A DNA stretch of 64,000 nt from Alnus glutinosa (GCF_958979055.1 NC_084888.1:31432804-31496803), one strand, 5' to 3'; shown: positions 37,085 through 51,860, counted from the stretch's first letter. Notes: generated by a model not told the origin, from the letters alone. Program-made: numbers and translations.

Positions 37085-38230
37085 TTTTTTTGATTCAAAG
37101 ATCCCTTCCAATATAATATATAAGAGACTAAATGGTTTAATGTTCAAGATTACAAAAACTCCCTAATAAACTAAGTCAAAGGCACAGGGAGTAGAGTTTC
37201 CTCCACCTAGGCAAACTCAGACTCCAACCATAACAGATCACAGCTGCTATTAAATTACCTAGACAACAAAAGATGCATTTACATTACATAAACCTATGTT
37301 TGATTTATGAGAGGGCACACATTTGAGCTATAAAATAGCTTTTATAGACCAAATTTGATCTAAAAAAATAGGGCAGGCTACAAGGGACAACAATTGAAAA
37401 AAAGAAAGAAAGTACTATTTCTCCGGCCGACATGAGCACGTTCTCTTGGTTTGAATCCCCATGAGAGACACCATTGCCTTCCCACCTAAACCAGTGGGAG
37501 GATGTGAAACAAAATCACAAACTTCCATAGTCGTGTGCAAGATTTGCGAGATAGAAACTAACACACAAGAACTCCTTGCACGATGGTTGCACAAAGGTGA
37601 GATCTGGAATTGTCAAGCTGGCCTCGATAGTCGTGTGCAATATTTTCGGGACTGGAACTGCCTCCTCAGTCCTCTCCAAACGCCGAAAACTGTCGCACAG
37701 GAACTCCTTGCACGAAGGTGAGATCCGGGTTTGTCGGGATGCTGGCCTGAAACCATCGGACCCCATCATAGTGCCAATCTGATAGTTAAACATAAAGCCC
37801 AGCCCTCTAACATCTGTAAGTAGCGGTTGATCTGCCTACCGTCATCGCTATAAGCCACCGTGTGCAACCAAACGTAGAGGGGCCATCAGCATCATCTCTG
37901 TAGACACCAAATAGACTACCAGCAAACTTCTCCACTACCTAGCCGTAGAGGGTCCATCAGCCGCTAGCCACCTCCCAAGGGCAAGCCCTAGGATCTCACC
38001 ACACTGGGACAAGACTATCTTCACCCATGACCATGAAACATTCGTCACAGATTTGGTTTCCTTCCCTGGAGAAACACCACAACAAAAACATAAAACTACA
38101 TCTCCATCTCCATCCTAGAAAAGGACGAGACAAAACTACATTCTCCTAAAAGGGGACAACGTCGCCCTAAGAGAAAAAACACCCTACCAATTTCTAAAAA
38201 TGCAAACACAAACACAAAACACCATGGGAG
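37085..38230 (-). mobile_element. Degraded LINE-like sequence
   Basis: A T-run (about 37084-37091) followed by sequence resembling a minus-strand LINE 3' tail, with the complement of CTCCCTGTGCCTTTGACTTAG. It then merges into a GC-richer non-coding region. An internal degenerate tandem repeat (about 37527-37745) shares TAGTCGTGTGCAA and GAACTCCTTGCACGA between units. No intact ORF. Confidence 0.45.
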
Positions 38231-38459
38231 GAGGGAAGCCTCAAAAAACAATGCTTTTTTTCTTTGTTCTCTCTCTCACAAAATAACTGCTACATAACCC
38301 TTTGGCTTAACATACCTCTATTTCCTTTCATTTTTTGGGTATCATTATTGGATTTTGATTCAATGGCAATTTTAAAAGCCAAATAAATTTTAAAATGCAA
38401 TAGTGAAGCCAAATAAATAATGGAAAAGGGTATTTATTCCAAAAATGCAATAGTGAAGC

Positions 38460-39144
38460 AACAAACTTTATGGTGCTGCTGGTGGAGATGGGGAATAAAC
38501 TAAGTAAGGCCAATGTGGAATTAATGGTGGTTACTGCACGTCGTATTTGGTTTCGGAGAAATACTTTGGTCTTTGAAGGTGTGTTCATAGATCCAAATGA
38601 AGTCTATGCTGAGGCCGAGGTGTAGCTTGAGGAATTTTAGATATGTAATATGCAGGAAATGCTTCCTTCGACTGGGGGATATGACCCACGTCCGGCTAGG
38701 TAGCAGAAATGGTCCCCTCCTCCAACAGATTTGTTTAAGATTAACTAGGGCACAACTCTTAACATCAACGAGGGGTGCATTAGCATGGGAATTGTTGCAA
38801 GGAACTGTATGGGAGAAGTCCTGAGAGCTAAAAGTGTGATGAGACCAATAATGGTTGACCTGAAGATAGCGAAAGCAATGGAGGCACTGTGGGCCATTTT
38901 GTTTTGCAAGGAGGTCGGTTTCTTCAATGTCATTATAGAAGAGGATGCAGCACAGGTGGTAAATGAGATAAACTCTCCTCCTTCATATCTCTCTAATACT
39001 GGGCATTTCATTGAAAGTATTGTTAAGGAAATAAATAGGATTCGTAGTGTTAAATTTGGTCATGTTCATAGAGAACTAAATGGTGCAGCACACGTCTTAA
39101 CTAAGGTGGCGATAGAGCAGAAGATGAACATGGAATGGTTATAA
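38460..39144 (+). pseudogene. LINE ORF2 remnant with RNase H domain
   Basis: Frames encode ARRIWFRRNTLVFEGVF, then several stops, then an RNase H (RVT_3) domain in an open stretch at 38785-39144. That stretch carries ISMGIVARNCMGEVLRA, IAKAMEALWAILFCKEVGF, IIEEDAAQVVNEI and HVHRELNGAAHVLTK. Multiple stops upstream and loss of the reverse transcriptase mean it is dead. Confidence 0.8.
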
Positions 39145-39174
39145 GAGAGTCCTGCATGTATTTGTAGTATTATT

Positions 39175-42100
39175 TGTCACGCCCCCGTTTTGGGATATAA
39201 GGGAAACGTGAGTTTGAGTACTAAAATCATATAAATGGAAGCGTGCATTTATAACATATAAATTTAAAACTCCTATTTTATTAAACCTTTCTATTAATAA
39301 TTCTTTACAAAGTCATGACCTCCAAAAGGAACAAAACATACTATACAATACTAGGGTTTGGCCAGTTCATCACGAACTATCGCTCTCCGCAAGGTCTACG
39401 CCCTTACAAGAAAAAGACTTCGTCTTACAGTTGTCATCTGGAAATGGGTGGAGGAAAAAGGGGTGAGTTCGACAACTCAGTAAGGAAAATACAACACTAG
39501 GGGAATAAAACATGTGATAAACCTTTATGCCATAATCTTTAGTCATGCATAATGACAGATTTATTCTACTCACTAATAAGAATTATTTTCACATATGATG
39601 AATTGCATAATGTAAATTGATTTATAACCTAAACCAATAGTATGTTGATTTTAATTTATTTTAGACGAATTAAGTGTTTTTGAGTATATTATAATTTACG
39701 ATAATGTTTAAAAGTATGAATATGATATGTGATTTTAGATTGTGTATAAGTTCAAGATTCAAGTTATGAATAGTTGTCTGAGATGTGATATGCTAGGCTG
39801 TTTATGTTTTATAAGAAAATACATATTAAAGCATGATTCATAAAGTGAAATGTATTGTTTTAGGACAGGTGGCATGGCATATGAACAATTAATAGAATTT
39901 GAAGAATATGAATAATGGTATAAAAATGACAGTTTATAAATGAGAATGATAGTTTATTATGATCCATTATATTCTTTTTATCAGTTTTCTCTTTAATCCT
40001 TTCTCTGTGGTTTAACCCTTTATAGACTCTAAACCGCTGTTACCCGTGAGCGGAGCACGTTGGCTTTTGTCACACAGACCTATGGACTCAGCCTGTCGTC
40101 ACAGGGGAGAGCCGGTTCCGAGTTGGGGATCTTCCCTAGGTGAAGGCCAACATCGGCTGGTAGCACACACCAACACATGGTATGCTTGCCATGCTACCCT
40201 ATGGGTACCAATCCTAGCTGTAATAGTGCCTCAGGGTTAAACAGTTACTGCACATGAACGATTTTCTGTAATACTGTAGGCTCTGCTTTATCTGTATACT
40301 TTATTTCAAAACTGTAAGAGCCGTTTTCATAACTATAGTCATGTGCAGAATTTAACTTTAGAATCTCTTTTCTTTCAAAACTGTATTCTTGAATAGAATC
40401 ATATACTTTGGAATTCTCTGTAATCATATCTTTCAAATGCTCTCTTTTTCATCATTGTAGGTATGCATAATTCATAACTTTGAAATACCTTTGATCATAT
40501 ATGCATAAATCAAAACTTTAAAATGCTCTTAATCATAACTGTAATTTATGCACAAATTCTTGAATAATAACATATGAGTAATAAAAGCTTGTCATTAAAA
40601 ATCACATACGTAAATGCTTTGTAAAATCCCCAACACTTTTTCAAAAGATTTATAATAAAATCTTGTTGGGGGTTTTTCGGTGTTGTATCCCCTTACCTGG
40701 ACTTTCCATTAGCGTCAAGGTCGAGCTTCTACCTAAATAAAACACGAGGATAAAATTTAGCTGAGCGTTCTGAAATTCAGTTTCTAAGACTTTTAATTAG
40801 ATTATCCTATATGTATATTCTATAAACGAAATCTCTATCCAATTAACATAATTCATAATTATAAATTAGCATCACTACTTAATAAACCAAATCCTTAACT
40901 CTTAGAAATTTCAACAAAAATTACAGCCTAAACCCAAAGCCAAAGAATCAACTAAAACTATTTTACCCACCAACTCACCAAATTCCTCAAACAACATCAA
41001 ATCCATAATATACCCAATCCAAAACCCTCACTCCTAAATTATTTCAGAATCCTTTTAAACACTAAAAAAAAAAAAAAATAATCCTTAACTACAATAATTA
41101 ATAACAAATCTCCAAAACACTCATCAACAAAGGATAGTATTTCAACTAAGATCAACAAACAGGAACCACAATACCCATACAATCAGTTTATAAATAGAAT
41201 CCAGAAATCACCAAACATAACACTCACGACTTATCTTACTTCCAGAACACCCCAACAGACCATTCAAATATTCTAACTAACAAATACAATCTTTCCAACG
41301 ATCAACCCTCAATCTTAACAATAATCATAATCCAGAAAATCATTAAACTCTCAGTAAATCAACAACTATGAATCAAATCATAAAAATTATTTACCTTGAT
41401 AATTTCCAGTACTAATATTCAAATATAAGTTAATACCCAAAATCTTCCAAAATTTTCAACCAAAAACAAGAATACCCATCACCAAAACTTCAACCAAATC
41501 AGCTAAAATTCATCAACAACCCAACCATAATCATTACACCCACTGTCAACTACCCAAATCAAGAACCAATCAGCCAAAAATTCCAAAATACCCAATTAGC
41601 CAAAGCACACCAAATCAGTAGAAATCTAAATCTAATTCAAAGTATTTTAGGACTAAATTAGTAATAATCACAATAAACATATATTTATAAATTTCTTCCT
41701 AAAATCTCACGGTTTACTGGAAATCTTACCGAAAATTACTACCCAACTGCCGGAAAGATCAACCCACGGTCGACCCACCGGAAAACCATAGAAAACAACC
41801 GAAAAGCGCACCTCCAAAAACTGCTGGATCCCCTCTGCCTCGCCGGAAACCAGCCTTCAAGTCACCGGGTCTCAGATCAACGAGTCACTGAGTCACGGGT
41901 TCACTGGTATCGCCACCGGAACCGCCAGAAATCGCCACTGGAAGCCACCGGATCTCTCTCTCGGGTTCGATATGGGTTGCGCACACACACACACACAGGT
42001 CACGGATTCTGGGTTATGGGTCACGGCCTTGATGGGTTCGGGGTTATGGGTTAGGCCGGAAAACACCTGAGCCCACCGGAAATCGGCTTGTCTCGCCGGA

Positions 42101-42607
42101 AATCGCCTCCTCCAACGACCCATAGAAAACCCACCGGAAACCGCACCTTCACTTCGCCGGAAATCAGTTCTGCCTCGCCGAAAATCGCGCTCCAGACCAC
42201 CCACCGGCGTCATCCGTTCTGCCTGCGTTGTCCGTCGACGGATCGGGACCCACGGCTTGGGTCACCGGTCGGTGCTTCTCCCGACTCTCACTCTCGATCT
42301 CTCTCTCTCTAATCTCTCAATCTCTCTCGGTCTCTCATCTCTGCTTCTCTCTCTCTCTACAACTCTCTCTGTCGGCATCTCTCTCTGTCTCACCGTGTCT
42401 CGGGTGGAAGGAAAGAAAGAAGAAATGAAGAAGGAAGAAGAGAGAAAGAAAAAGTAACGAAGAAGGAAGATGCAGAAAATAAAGAAGAGAGAAAAAAATT
42501 TTAATAAACAAGACAACTTGCACGACAAGTTGTGAATTTTTTTTTTTTTTTTTCTACTTATTGAATAAGTTAACTTAACTTACTCCATAAGCTTCTTTTT
42601 CTTTTTT

Positions 42608-42650
<43 letters not shown>

Positions 42651-42676
42651 CCAATTAAAAAATCTGGGGTATTACA
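39175..42676. mobile_element. Probable solo LTR, 3.5 kb, nested in the LINE 3' UTR
   Basis: Starts TGTCACGCCCCCGTTTTGGG and ends CTGGGGTATTACA, i.e. TG...CA with an 11-bp imperfect terminal inversion. TTATT is duplicated at 39170-39174 and 42677-42681. Five-bp duplications and TG/CA ends point to an LTR retrotransposon. No second LTR, primer-binding site or gag-pol frame is present inside, so a solo LTR of a long-LTR family fits best; a non-coding large retrotransposon derivative is the alternative. The right part (41700-42230) is rich in CCGGAAA motifs, followed by a CT microsatellite (42290-42400) and long A/T runs (42539-42650). Confidence 0.75.
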
Positions 42677-43001
42677 TTATTGATAGGGAAAAGTTTTGTC
42701 CCTAGATTCCACGCTAGTTGGGATCACTTGTTTTGATGTCTGTTTTTTTTATCTATAATATGATGAGAATTTTCGTTCAAAAAAAAAAAAAAAAGCCAAA
42801 TAAATTTTGAGATGATTCAAAGATGAGATAGGTATTCTTTTTAGCATTACTCAAACCTCTCGATATTTATTGAAACACACTAGATGAATAAAATAATAAT
42901 TTTCAACAGTCAATTTTTGGTTGTTCATTGTTTCTACATCGCTGGAGAAAACAAGAGACGGTGTTGGATCCACTCAACACCAAATAGGTATTCACAGTGG
43001 A

Positions 43002-43195
43002 TTAAGATTCTCTATAATTAATTGTTTGAATTTAAGAGAATTCGGTTAGGTTATTGTAAGAGACCACTTTTGGAATTCACCTGACCGAATAAGTAGTTGG
43101 GCATCCTAATTTTTATTTGATGAGGTGAATTTTATAATTGGTTTATCATAATCACATGTCCGAATTATCTCAAATTCGGATAGAAGATCGTAATC
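43002..43195. mobile_element. MITE family M1, copy 2
   Basis: Similar size to 30375-30572, same centre (ATTCACCTGACCGAATAAGTAGTTGGGCATCC) and inverted arms ending in CCGAATT...AATTCGGAT motifs. More diverged than copy 1. Confidence 0.75.
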
Positions 43196-43515
43196 CACCG
43201 TCCACTGACCACCGTTGCTAGCATATGGATCTTGTGCCAACACCATGTCGTCTTCAAGGGCATTGGCGCCAATATCTGTGTCCTCGCCGATCTCCTATAC
43301 TCCACCGCCGCAGGAGATCGGTGTTGTCCCGTCGTACTGGGCCTTGGTTGGGCCCCCTGGGCAATTCCTTCACATATGAGATATTTGGAGCGAACTTCTT
43401 CGTACACATCTCGATCTCTCTGTAACTCTTTATACTCCACCATTCTCTTCCACACCTCAATCTCCGCCTAAATATGTGTCATCCTCAGCAAATTATACTT
43501 CCTCTTCTCTATTTT
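43196..43515. other. Unassigned, moderately GC-rich stretch
   Basis: Several short overlapping frames (e.g. plus 43232-43471, minus 43165-43455), none with recognisable similarity. A gene or transposon fragment is possible but not supported. Confidence 0.3.
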
Positions 43516-43831
43516 GGGTGCGTTTAAGATTGCGATTTCATAGATAAAAAGTGCGATTTTAAACTAAATCGCAGAAAATGAACCGTTTGAGAATTGCGTT
43601 TTTAAAAAATTGCAATTTGAAAACGTTGAAAACTGCATTTTCAAATCACAGACAATGTAGTGCTTTTTTGAAAACGCAGAATTTTAAAAAGCTAACCTGT
43701 GATTTTAAAGGCCAAACTGCGATTTTGTTAAATGCTTAACTGCGTTTTTGAAAATCACTTTTTCAAATTGCACATTTTAAAATCGCTATTTTTAAATTGC
43801 ACTTTTAAAAATCGCAAACCCAAATGACCCC
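43516..43831. mobile_element. TIR element family M2, copy 1
   Basis: About 315 bp beginning GGTGCGTTTAAGATTGCGATT and ending AATCGCAAACCCAAATGACC, inverted to each other. Interior of alternating GCGATTTT / AAAACGCA motifs. Two further copies lie at 51054 and 52219. Confidence 0.8.
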
Positions 43832-45221
43832 TTCCTTGAATTCCAATTTCACTTCTTGGCTGCTCCTTTTGAATAGACCCTTAAAGAACAATGAGGCAAT
43901 TCGGGGTGGGTCTTAAATGAAGATTCTTGGGCACGATTCTAATGGCGTAACTTGGTGGATTTCGTTTATGGATGTGTAGGAATTCATGGAATTCTCAAGG
44001 TTTTTTGACGAAGGGGAAAGCTACCTTCCTGACATTTTGCAACATCCCATCATTTGAGTCACTCCTTAAATTGACGCTGCATTGAGGAAGGAGTTGAGGT
44101 TATGAAAAAAGCACTTTGATAACGGTGTTTGATAAAAGTGTTGGAAAAATATAATAAAAAAAAAACAGAAATAATATTTAAAAGGAAATAGAGAAAAAAA
44201 TTAGAAAATTTGTTTAAGTGTGTATAAATAATAATAATAAAATAATTAAAGTAGAAAATTACACTTTTTGGGTAGGTATTTACATTATGATGTTGGAGAG
44301 GCTTTTATTGAAGAAGTTGAGGATGCTATTGAAAAACGCCATCAAGTTGGACAAACATGTTGTCACCAACAAAGAAACCAGCAGCACCTTGTTGCTGCTA
44401 TTTTAGGTTTCTTTTCTTTTTCGTTTCTTTGTAGAGTTTAAATTTTAAGGTTAAATACGTTTTTGCTCCCTATGATAAAGGCAGGTGGTGAGGTTGGCGT
44501 TGCCAAAGATGGGCGGCAGTTGTCATTGGTGGGGGGATGGTCGGAAGCAAGAGGGGAAGGGGGAGCCATTTTGCCCAAAGGGGTTGGCTCCTTCTGATTT
44601 AATTATTTAATTATTTAATTATTTATTTTTTAATGCATAGGATATGTGTCAACACCTCTAAGATGTTGACGTGAACTTCCGTCAATTTTTAGACGGAAGT
44701 TTAAATTGAGGTATCATCTCCGTCTTTAGTAATAAACAAGTTACCATCTACAATACGAAATGAACCACAAAAAAATAAAAATAGAGGTAATGGCAACAGA
44801 GGAGAGAGAAAGACGACGTCAGGGAGAGAAACAATGGAGAGAGTCGCCAACGGCCGTGAGAGAAGATAGGGGTGGTTGTGCCACCACACCCACCAAATTA
44901 TGGCAGTCACACGGCCACCCGACAAGAACCGCATACCTACACAACCAATCCCAACCAATTTGAGGTGACTGGACAGACACCTTAACCATATAAGATGGAA
45001 TGCTGACTTGACAGCTTTCTATTGGATAGTGCGAACAACTGGATTTATACTTGGTTTTTATTGACTTTAAACTCTTCTATTTATTATTTTCTCTTTTTAC
45101 CTCTTTAATAGAAGAAACCCATCTCACTGACACTGGCATCGACACCAACACCGCATGAGATAATGATCATTGTGACCAGCTGACTCTACAAGAATTACGA
45201 ACGTAGGTTCTTAATTTGGGC
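43832..45221. other. Intergenic, no gene seen
   Basis: Short frames only. Around 44640-44700 a GACTTCCGTCAATTTTTAGACGGAAG hairpin-like palindrome is present. A 67-codon frame at 44760-44963 is charged, low-complexity and unsupported. Confidence 0.4.
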
Positions 45222-45490
45222 CCCGTTTAATAACCCCCCTCCCCTCCCTTTATGGGAGAATTTTTTTGTTGAGTGAAACTAAAAAGTGATTGATGTGATA
45301 TAAAGTAGAAAGAATTTATATGGAAAAGTAGAAAAATTTTGTATTGTAGTGAGTTTTATTATTTAAATAATAATAAAAAATTGTTGATGTGATATAAAAA
45401 ATAAAAAAATGTTAAAAATGTTTTGAAATAAATGTTTTTTGGGAGAAGTAGAAATAAGGAGAGAGGGAGGGGAGACGGTTATTAAACGGG
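45222..45490. mobile_element. MITE with CCCGTTTAATAAC termini
   Basis: Left CCCGTTTAATAACCCCCC followed by TCCCCTCCCT; right AGGGAGGGGAG followed by GGTTATTAAACGGG. A 269-bp foldback element with an AT-rich middle. Confidence 0.85.
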
Positions 45491-45639
45491 AAGAGATGAT
45501 TTTAGAGGGATAGCTTGAGCAAACACGCATAGGGTGAAAAAGTGCCTGCCCCTCAATTTTCTAATCCTGACATTTCCATTACATGGGCTCCTATAACATT
45601 ACAGACTGGTTCACAAAAGTCATTATCATTTTTGTTGAA

Positions 45640-45720
45640 ATTTTTAATAAAATGTAAAATATAAAATAAGAGAAGCAAAAGCAAAAAGAGAGAGACAAAA
45701 ATTTGAGGTGGTTCGATTCA
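45640..45720. repeat. Retroelement-like repeat, copy 1 of 2
   Basis: The TAATAAAATGTAAA...GAGAGACAAAAATTT stretch recurs diverged at about 47070-47150 in the same orientation. The style (ending near a GTGGTTCG motif) resembles plant LTR or UTR remnants. Together the pair may mark the ends of a decayed element including 46130-46640. Confidence 0.4.
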
Positions 45721-46129
45721 TCTTTAGAGGCATACCTCTACTACTAGGAAGACATCGATAAAATTACATCTTTATTGAATAACTTGAATATAATAAACGA
45801 GGTGAGTTTGAAAAGGATATTAGACACACAACTATGATAAATATATAATAAAATAAAAAAATAAATAAATAAAATGAAAAAAAAAAAAAATTGGAGGAGC
45901 CAATTTTTTTTTTTAAAAAATGAATAAAAATTAATTTAATTTAATTTTTTTAGATTTTTTTTTTTAATGGAGAACCTTTGGCTTGGGGCATGCTAAGGAG
46001 TAGCTCCGGCCTTGAGACCAATTATATATAAATATATATATACACACTAATGAATTGTTTTTTTTTTTGTTTTTTCTCAAATTGAGTTTGTTAAGAAAAA
46101 TATTAGTTTATCCAAGTCCATCAAAATAA

Positions 46130-46640
46130 CTTGGGCCCAACCGGTTCATCCGGCCCGACTACTTGACCCGGGCAACTGACCCAGGTACCTAGATACCCCT
46201 ACGCCTGCATGCATCTCGGGATTACCCGAAATTTAAGGGACATGACGCACGATACAAAACTAGATCGTGCGCCCGAAACTTCACCAATGACATGTCACCC
46301 ATAAAGGATCGTGCGCTCGAGATAGGCGGTCGTGGAACCCGAAATATCCGTGCCCCTGAAGCCACGTTTTCTTCAACTACTGATCCCCGCATATACAAGG
46401 AACTATCTTAATTGCTCCTCAATCTCTATAAATACCAGAGTCTCTTCAGATGTTGAGGTACACTCTTGATCTCATTAACATTACTCTCAAACAATACACT
46501 TATTTAAGCATTGGAGCAGGATTGTCGGCATCCATCGACGCAGCTTTTACTTGCAGGTTTCCAAGAAGGAGCTATCGGCGAATTATCGATCGACATGTCA
46601 CCTACTGGAATACTGTATCAAAAGAGTCAACTCATTTTGA
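46130..46640 (+). mobile_element. Probable LTR fragment of a Ty3-type retrotransposon
   Basis: A GC-richer block with a TATA-like CTATAAATACC at about 46427, followed by TCATTAACATTACTCTCAAA and TTATTTAAGCATTGGAGCAG. This arrangement of TATA and R/U5-like sequence is seen in plant Ty3 LTRs. No gag or pol frame is attached; termini were not resolved. Confidence 0.45.
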
Positions 46641-47659
46641 GTTGGTTCAGTGATTTGCCATCCTTTTTTTTGGGTGACTGAGTGATTAAGTGAGTTGACT
46701 CGCTAAATTCAACCAGGCAATTTGGAATTTGATTAGGCCACTAGCGAGAAGCAGGTGACAGTTGGCAGTGGCAGAAGTGTTGGCGATAGCACTATTGACG
46801 CCTTGACAGTGATAGTGGTCAGTGATGACAGCAAGTCAGCAATAGCTGCTAGTGATGGGGCCAATGGTGGACGGTAGCAACAAAGGAGAGGCGGCGATGA
46901 TAGTGCCTATAGACGATGGGTGGTCGGGCCAACAAAGCGCCAATGGACTGGCCGACTGGGCCACTAATGTAGGTTAAAAAATTGCTTCTCTTGGCTGGCA
47001 CAATGTAGATTAGGGCTAGCTTGTGAAACTCGTATTAGTGTTTTTATACCAAAATAAGAGCCAGATGCATCAATTTATAATAAAATGTAAATAGAAGGGG
47101 AGAAGCGGAAGCAATGAGGGAGACAAAAATTTAGGGTTATTCGGCTGTTGAAAATAAGTACGCTAGTAATTAACGAGGGTCACATCTAAAAGAGTTTTGG
47201 GCCGTTGAAAATAAAAAAGAATTTTTAAACATTTTATCAACACAGGCGCTTAATTTTTAATTCTGATTTGTACTTGCAATTTCTTGATAATAATATTAAT
47301 AAATCGGCAAGTTTAATGGGTTTGTTTGGGGATGAACTTGCCATGAGACGATAACGTGCTGCAACTATTATTATTTTTTTTCACATTTTTTAATAATAAT
47401 TAACATTAAAATATTTTTATTTTTTTCACTTTTTATATCATATTAATAATTTTTTATTATTATTTAAACAAAAAAATTATTATAATACAAATTTATTTTA
47501 CTTTATCTCACATTATTACTTTTTATTAATTTTAAAATTTTAAAAAAAAAAAAAAAAAAAACATTCGTCAAACAAAAGTCGGATGTTTCCTTTCTTGTCT
47601 TTGTGATTACGTACGTTCCATGGAGCAGCGAAATCCCCAGAAAAATGTAACGTAACACA
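46641..47659. other. Intergenic, no gene seen
   Basis: Includes a GTGATAGTGG-like Gly/Ser-coding low-complexity stretch (46750-46960) without supported frame, the second copy of the repeat at about 47070-47150, and AT-rich DNA. Confidence 0.4.
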
Positions 47660-47760
47660 TAGAAAGCATACACGTGTCTATTCAAAAAAAGAAAGAAAAA
47701 GAAAGCATACACGTGGACAGGAGATGCCACGCTACGTACGTGCCGGTGTTCCACGTGTTC
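47660..47760 (+). promoter_or_regulatory. Three G-boxes upstream of the RD19-like protease
   Basis: CACGTG at 47671-47676, 47710-47715 and 47752-47757, 205-291 bp before the ATG. The first two are in duplicated GAAAGCATACACGTG segments. ABRE/G-box clusters of this kind are typical of ABA- and drought-responsive promoters, and RD19 was named for dehydration induction. A functional link is inferred. Confidence 0.55.
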
Positions 47761-47961
47761 AACACCTAACACTAGGTCTGCATGCGACCGCTGCCCCATA
47801 CTCGTATTAATTTACGGAAATATTCTCGATTCCCGATCTGTAGTAAAACCTTAGTGACGGCAAAACCGGAAATAGCCGTCATCGGAGAAAGTATTCATAC
47901 TCTCTCTCTCGTTGCTCACATCGAGGCCAAGAGCAAAGAGCTAGCGCACTAACTGTGGAAG

Positions 47962-50881
<2,920 letters not shown>

Positions 50882-51053
50882 ACACAAGTTTTTTATTTAT
50901 GAAGTTTAATTAAACAAATACTGTGTAATGTCGAATTATACAGTTTTTGAATTCTGCTTGTTTGGTATAAATGCTGCAAACAATTACATTTATCGAACAA
51001 ATAAATTTATGTATGCCTTTTTTGTATTGAACGGGGAAACTGACCCTTTTAAT

Positions 51054-51350
51054 GGTGCGTTTGGGATTGCGATTTCGTAAATAATAAGTGCGACTTTAAA
51101 TCAAATCGCAGAATATAAATTATTTGGAAATTGCATTTTTAAAAATTACGATTTGAAAACGCAGAAAATTTACTTTTTTAAATCACAGGTAAGATGATGC
51201 TTTTTTGAAAACGTAAAATTTTAAAGGTTAATTTGCGATTTTAAAGGTTAAATTACGATTTTGCCAATTGCTTAATTGCGTTATTAGAAATTACTTTTCA
51301 AAATTGTAATTTTAAATCGCACTTTTTAAAATCACAAATTCAAACGACCA
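51054..51350. mobile_element. TIR element family M2, copy 2
   Basis: Starts GGTGCGTTTGGGATTGCGATT, ends AATCACAAATTCAAACGACCA. About 300 bp, same interior motif pattern as 43516-43831, in the 3' flank of the protease gene. Confidence 0.8.
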
Positions 51351-51375
51351 TAAATAGGGATTGTCCTCAAAACAT

Positions 51376-51640
51376 TTTATATGAATGGAGCGTCTCCTCC
51401 AACCAAACATTTTCTGCCCCTAGACCTCTTTTTATTGGGGTCAATTTTTATATCTAATGGAAGATTAAAGCAGTTTTGTTCAAAAAAAAAAAAAAAAAAA
51501 AAACTTAAATGGAATGAATTTTGTTTAGGTGTTAAAAAAAAAAAGTGCATTTTTTTTTTATTAAAAAAGAGAATAAAATTAAATTTGAACAGTTAAAAAA
51601 AAATTACACGGACATTTGAAAATTTATATGAATGGAGCGT
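51376..51640 (+). mobile_element. LINE 3'-tail insertion with 18-bp flanking duplication
   Basis: TTTATATGAATGGAGCGT occurs at 51376-51393 and 51623-51640. Between them lies a short LINE-like 3' tail (CTCTTTTTATTGGGGTCAAT ... CAGTTTTGTTC) with an A-run at 51481-51502, then further A-rich DNA. A very short truncated insertion is the likely origin; the A-tract does not directly abut the second duplication. Confidence 0.55.
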
Positions 51641-51769
51641 GTCCCAATTCCATACCACTATACCAGCCCATGGTTTAGTGTAAAGGGTCATTTTAGATTT
51701 GAATTTGTCGGTCGTAGCTTCGAAGGTTGGAAAAAACAAAAGAAGAAGAAATTGAAGTTGCAAAAGACT

Positions 51770-51860
51770 TCCGACCTGCCGGATTCGAACCAGCGACCTA
51801 AGGATATCGACAGGACAAACCCACTACAGTCCTCCGCTCTACCAACTGAGCTAAGGTCGG
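51770..51860 (-). tRNA. tRNA-Tyr (GTA anticodon) with 18-nt intron
   Basis: On the minus strand the gene begins CCGACCTTAGCTCAGTTGG and ends GGTTCGAATCCGGCAGGTCGGA in two parts. A-box and B-box promoters are intact, and the acceptor stem CCGACCT/AGGTCGG pairs perfectly with discriminator A. Anticodon GTA is followed by G, then an 18-nt intron (TGGGTTTGTCCTGTCGAT), at the canonical position after nucleotide 37. The mature length is 73 nt before CCA addition. An AACAAA motif precedes the 5' end, and a TTTT terminator lies four bases after the 3' end (51762-51765). Plant nuclear tRNA-Tyr genes normally contain such an intron, so this looks functional. Confidence 0.95.

Larger units (their letters stand above)
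38392..42790 (+). mobile_element. 5'-truncated LINE, split by an LTR-type element
   Basis: AAAAGCCAAATAAATTTT is present at 38374-38391 and 42791-42808 (18 bp, perfect), the second directly after poly(A) (about 42777-42794). The LINE parts are 38392-39174 (end of ORF2 and start of the 3' UTR) and 42682-42790 (3' UTR ending TTTTCGTTCAAAAA). The 3.5-kb segment between them is a later insertion. The 5' junction holds a duplicated AAAATGCAATAGTGAAGC (38393-38410, 38442-38459), probably filler from the insertion process. Confidence 0.85.

Noticed and set aside
41700-42230. CCGGAAA-rich region as a gene exon (minus-strand 106-codon frame)
   Set aside because: Lies inside the TG...CA element bounded by TTATT; low complexity, no domain.
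42228-42457. Ser/Leu-rich frames
   Set aside because: Translation of the CT microsatellite inside the solo LTR.
45640-47150. Complete LTR retrotransposon between the paired repeats
   Set aside because: The repeats are diverged, lack clear TG/CA ends and target duplications, and no gag-pol frame lies between them.
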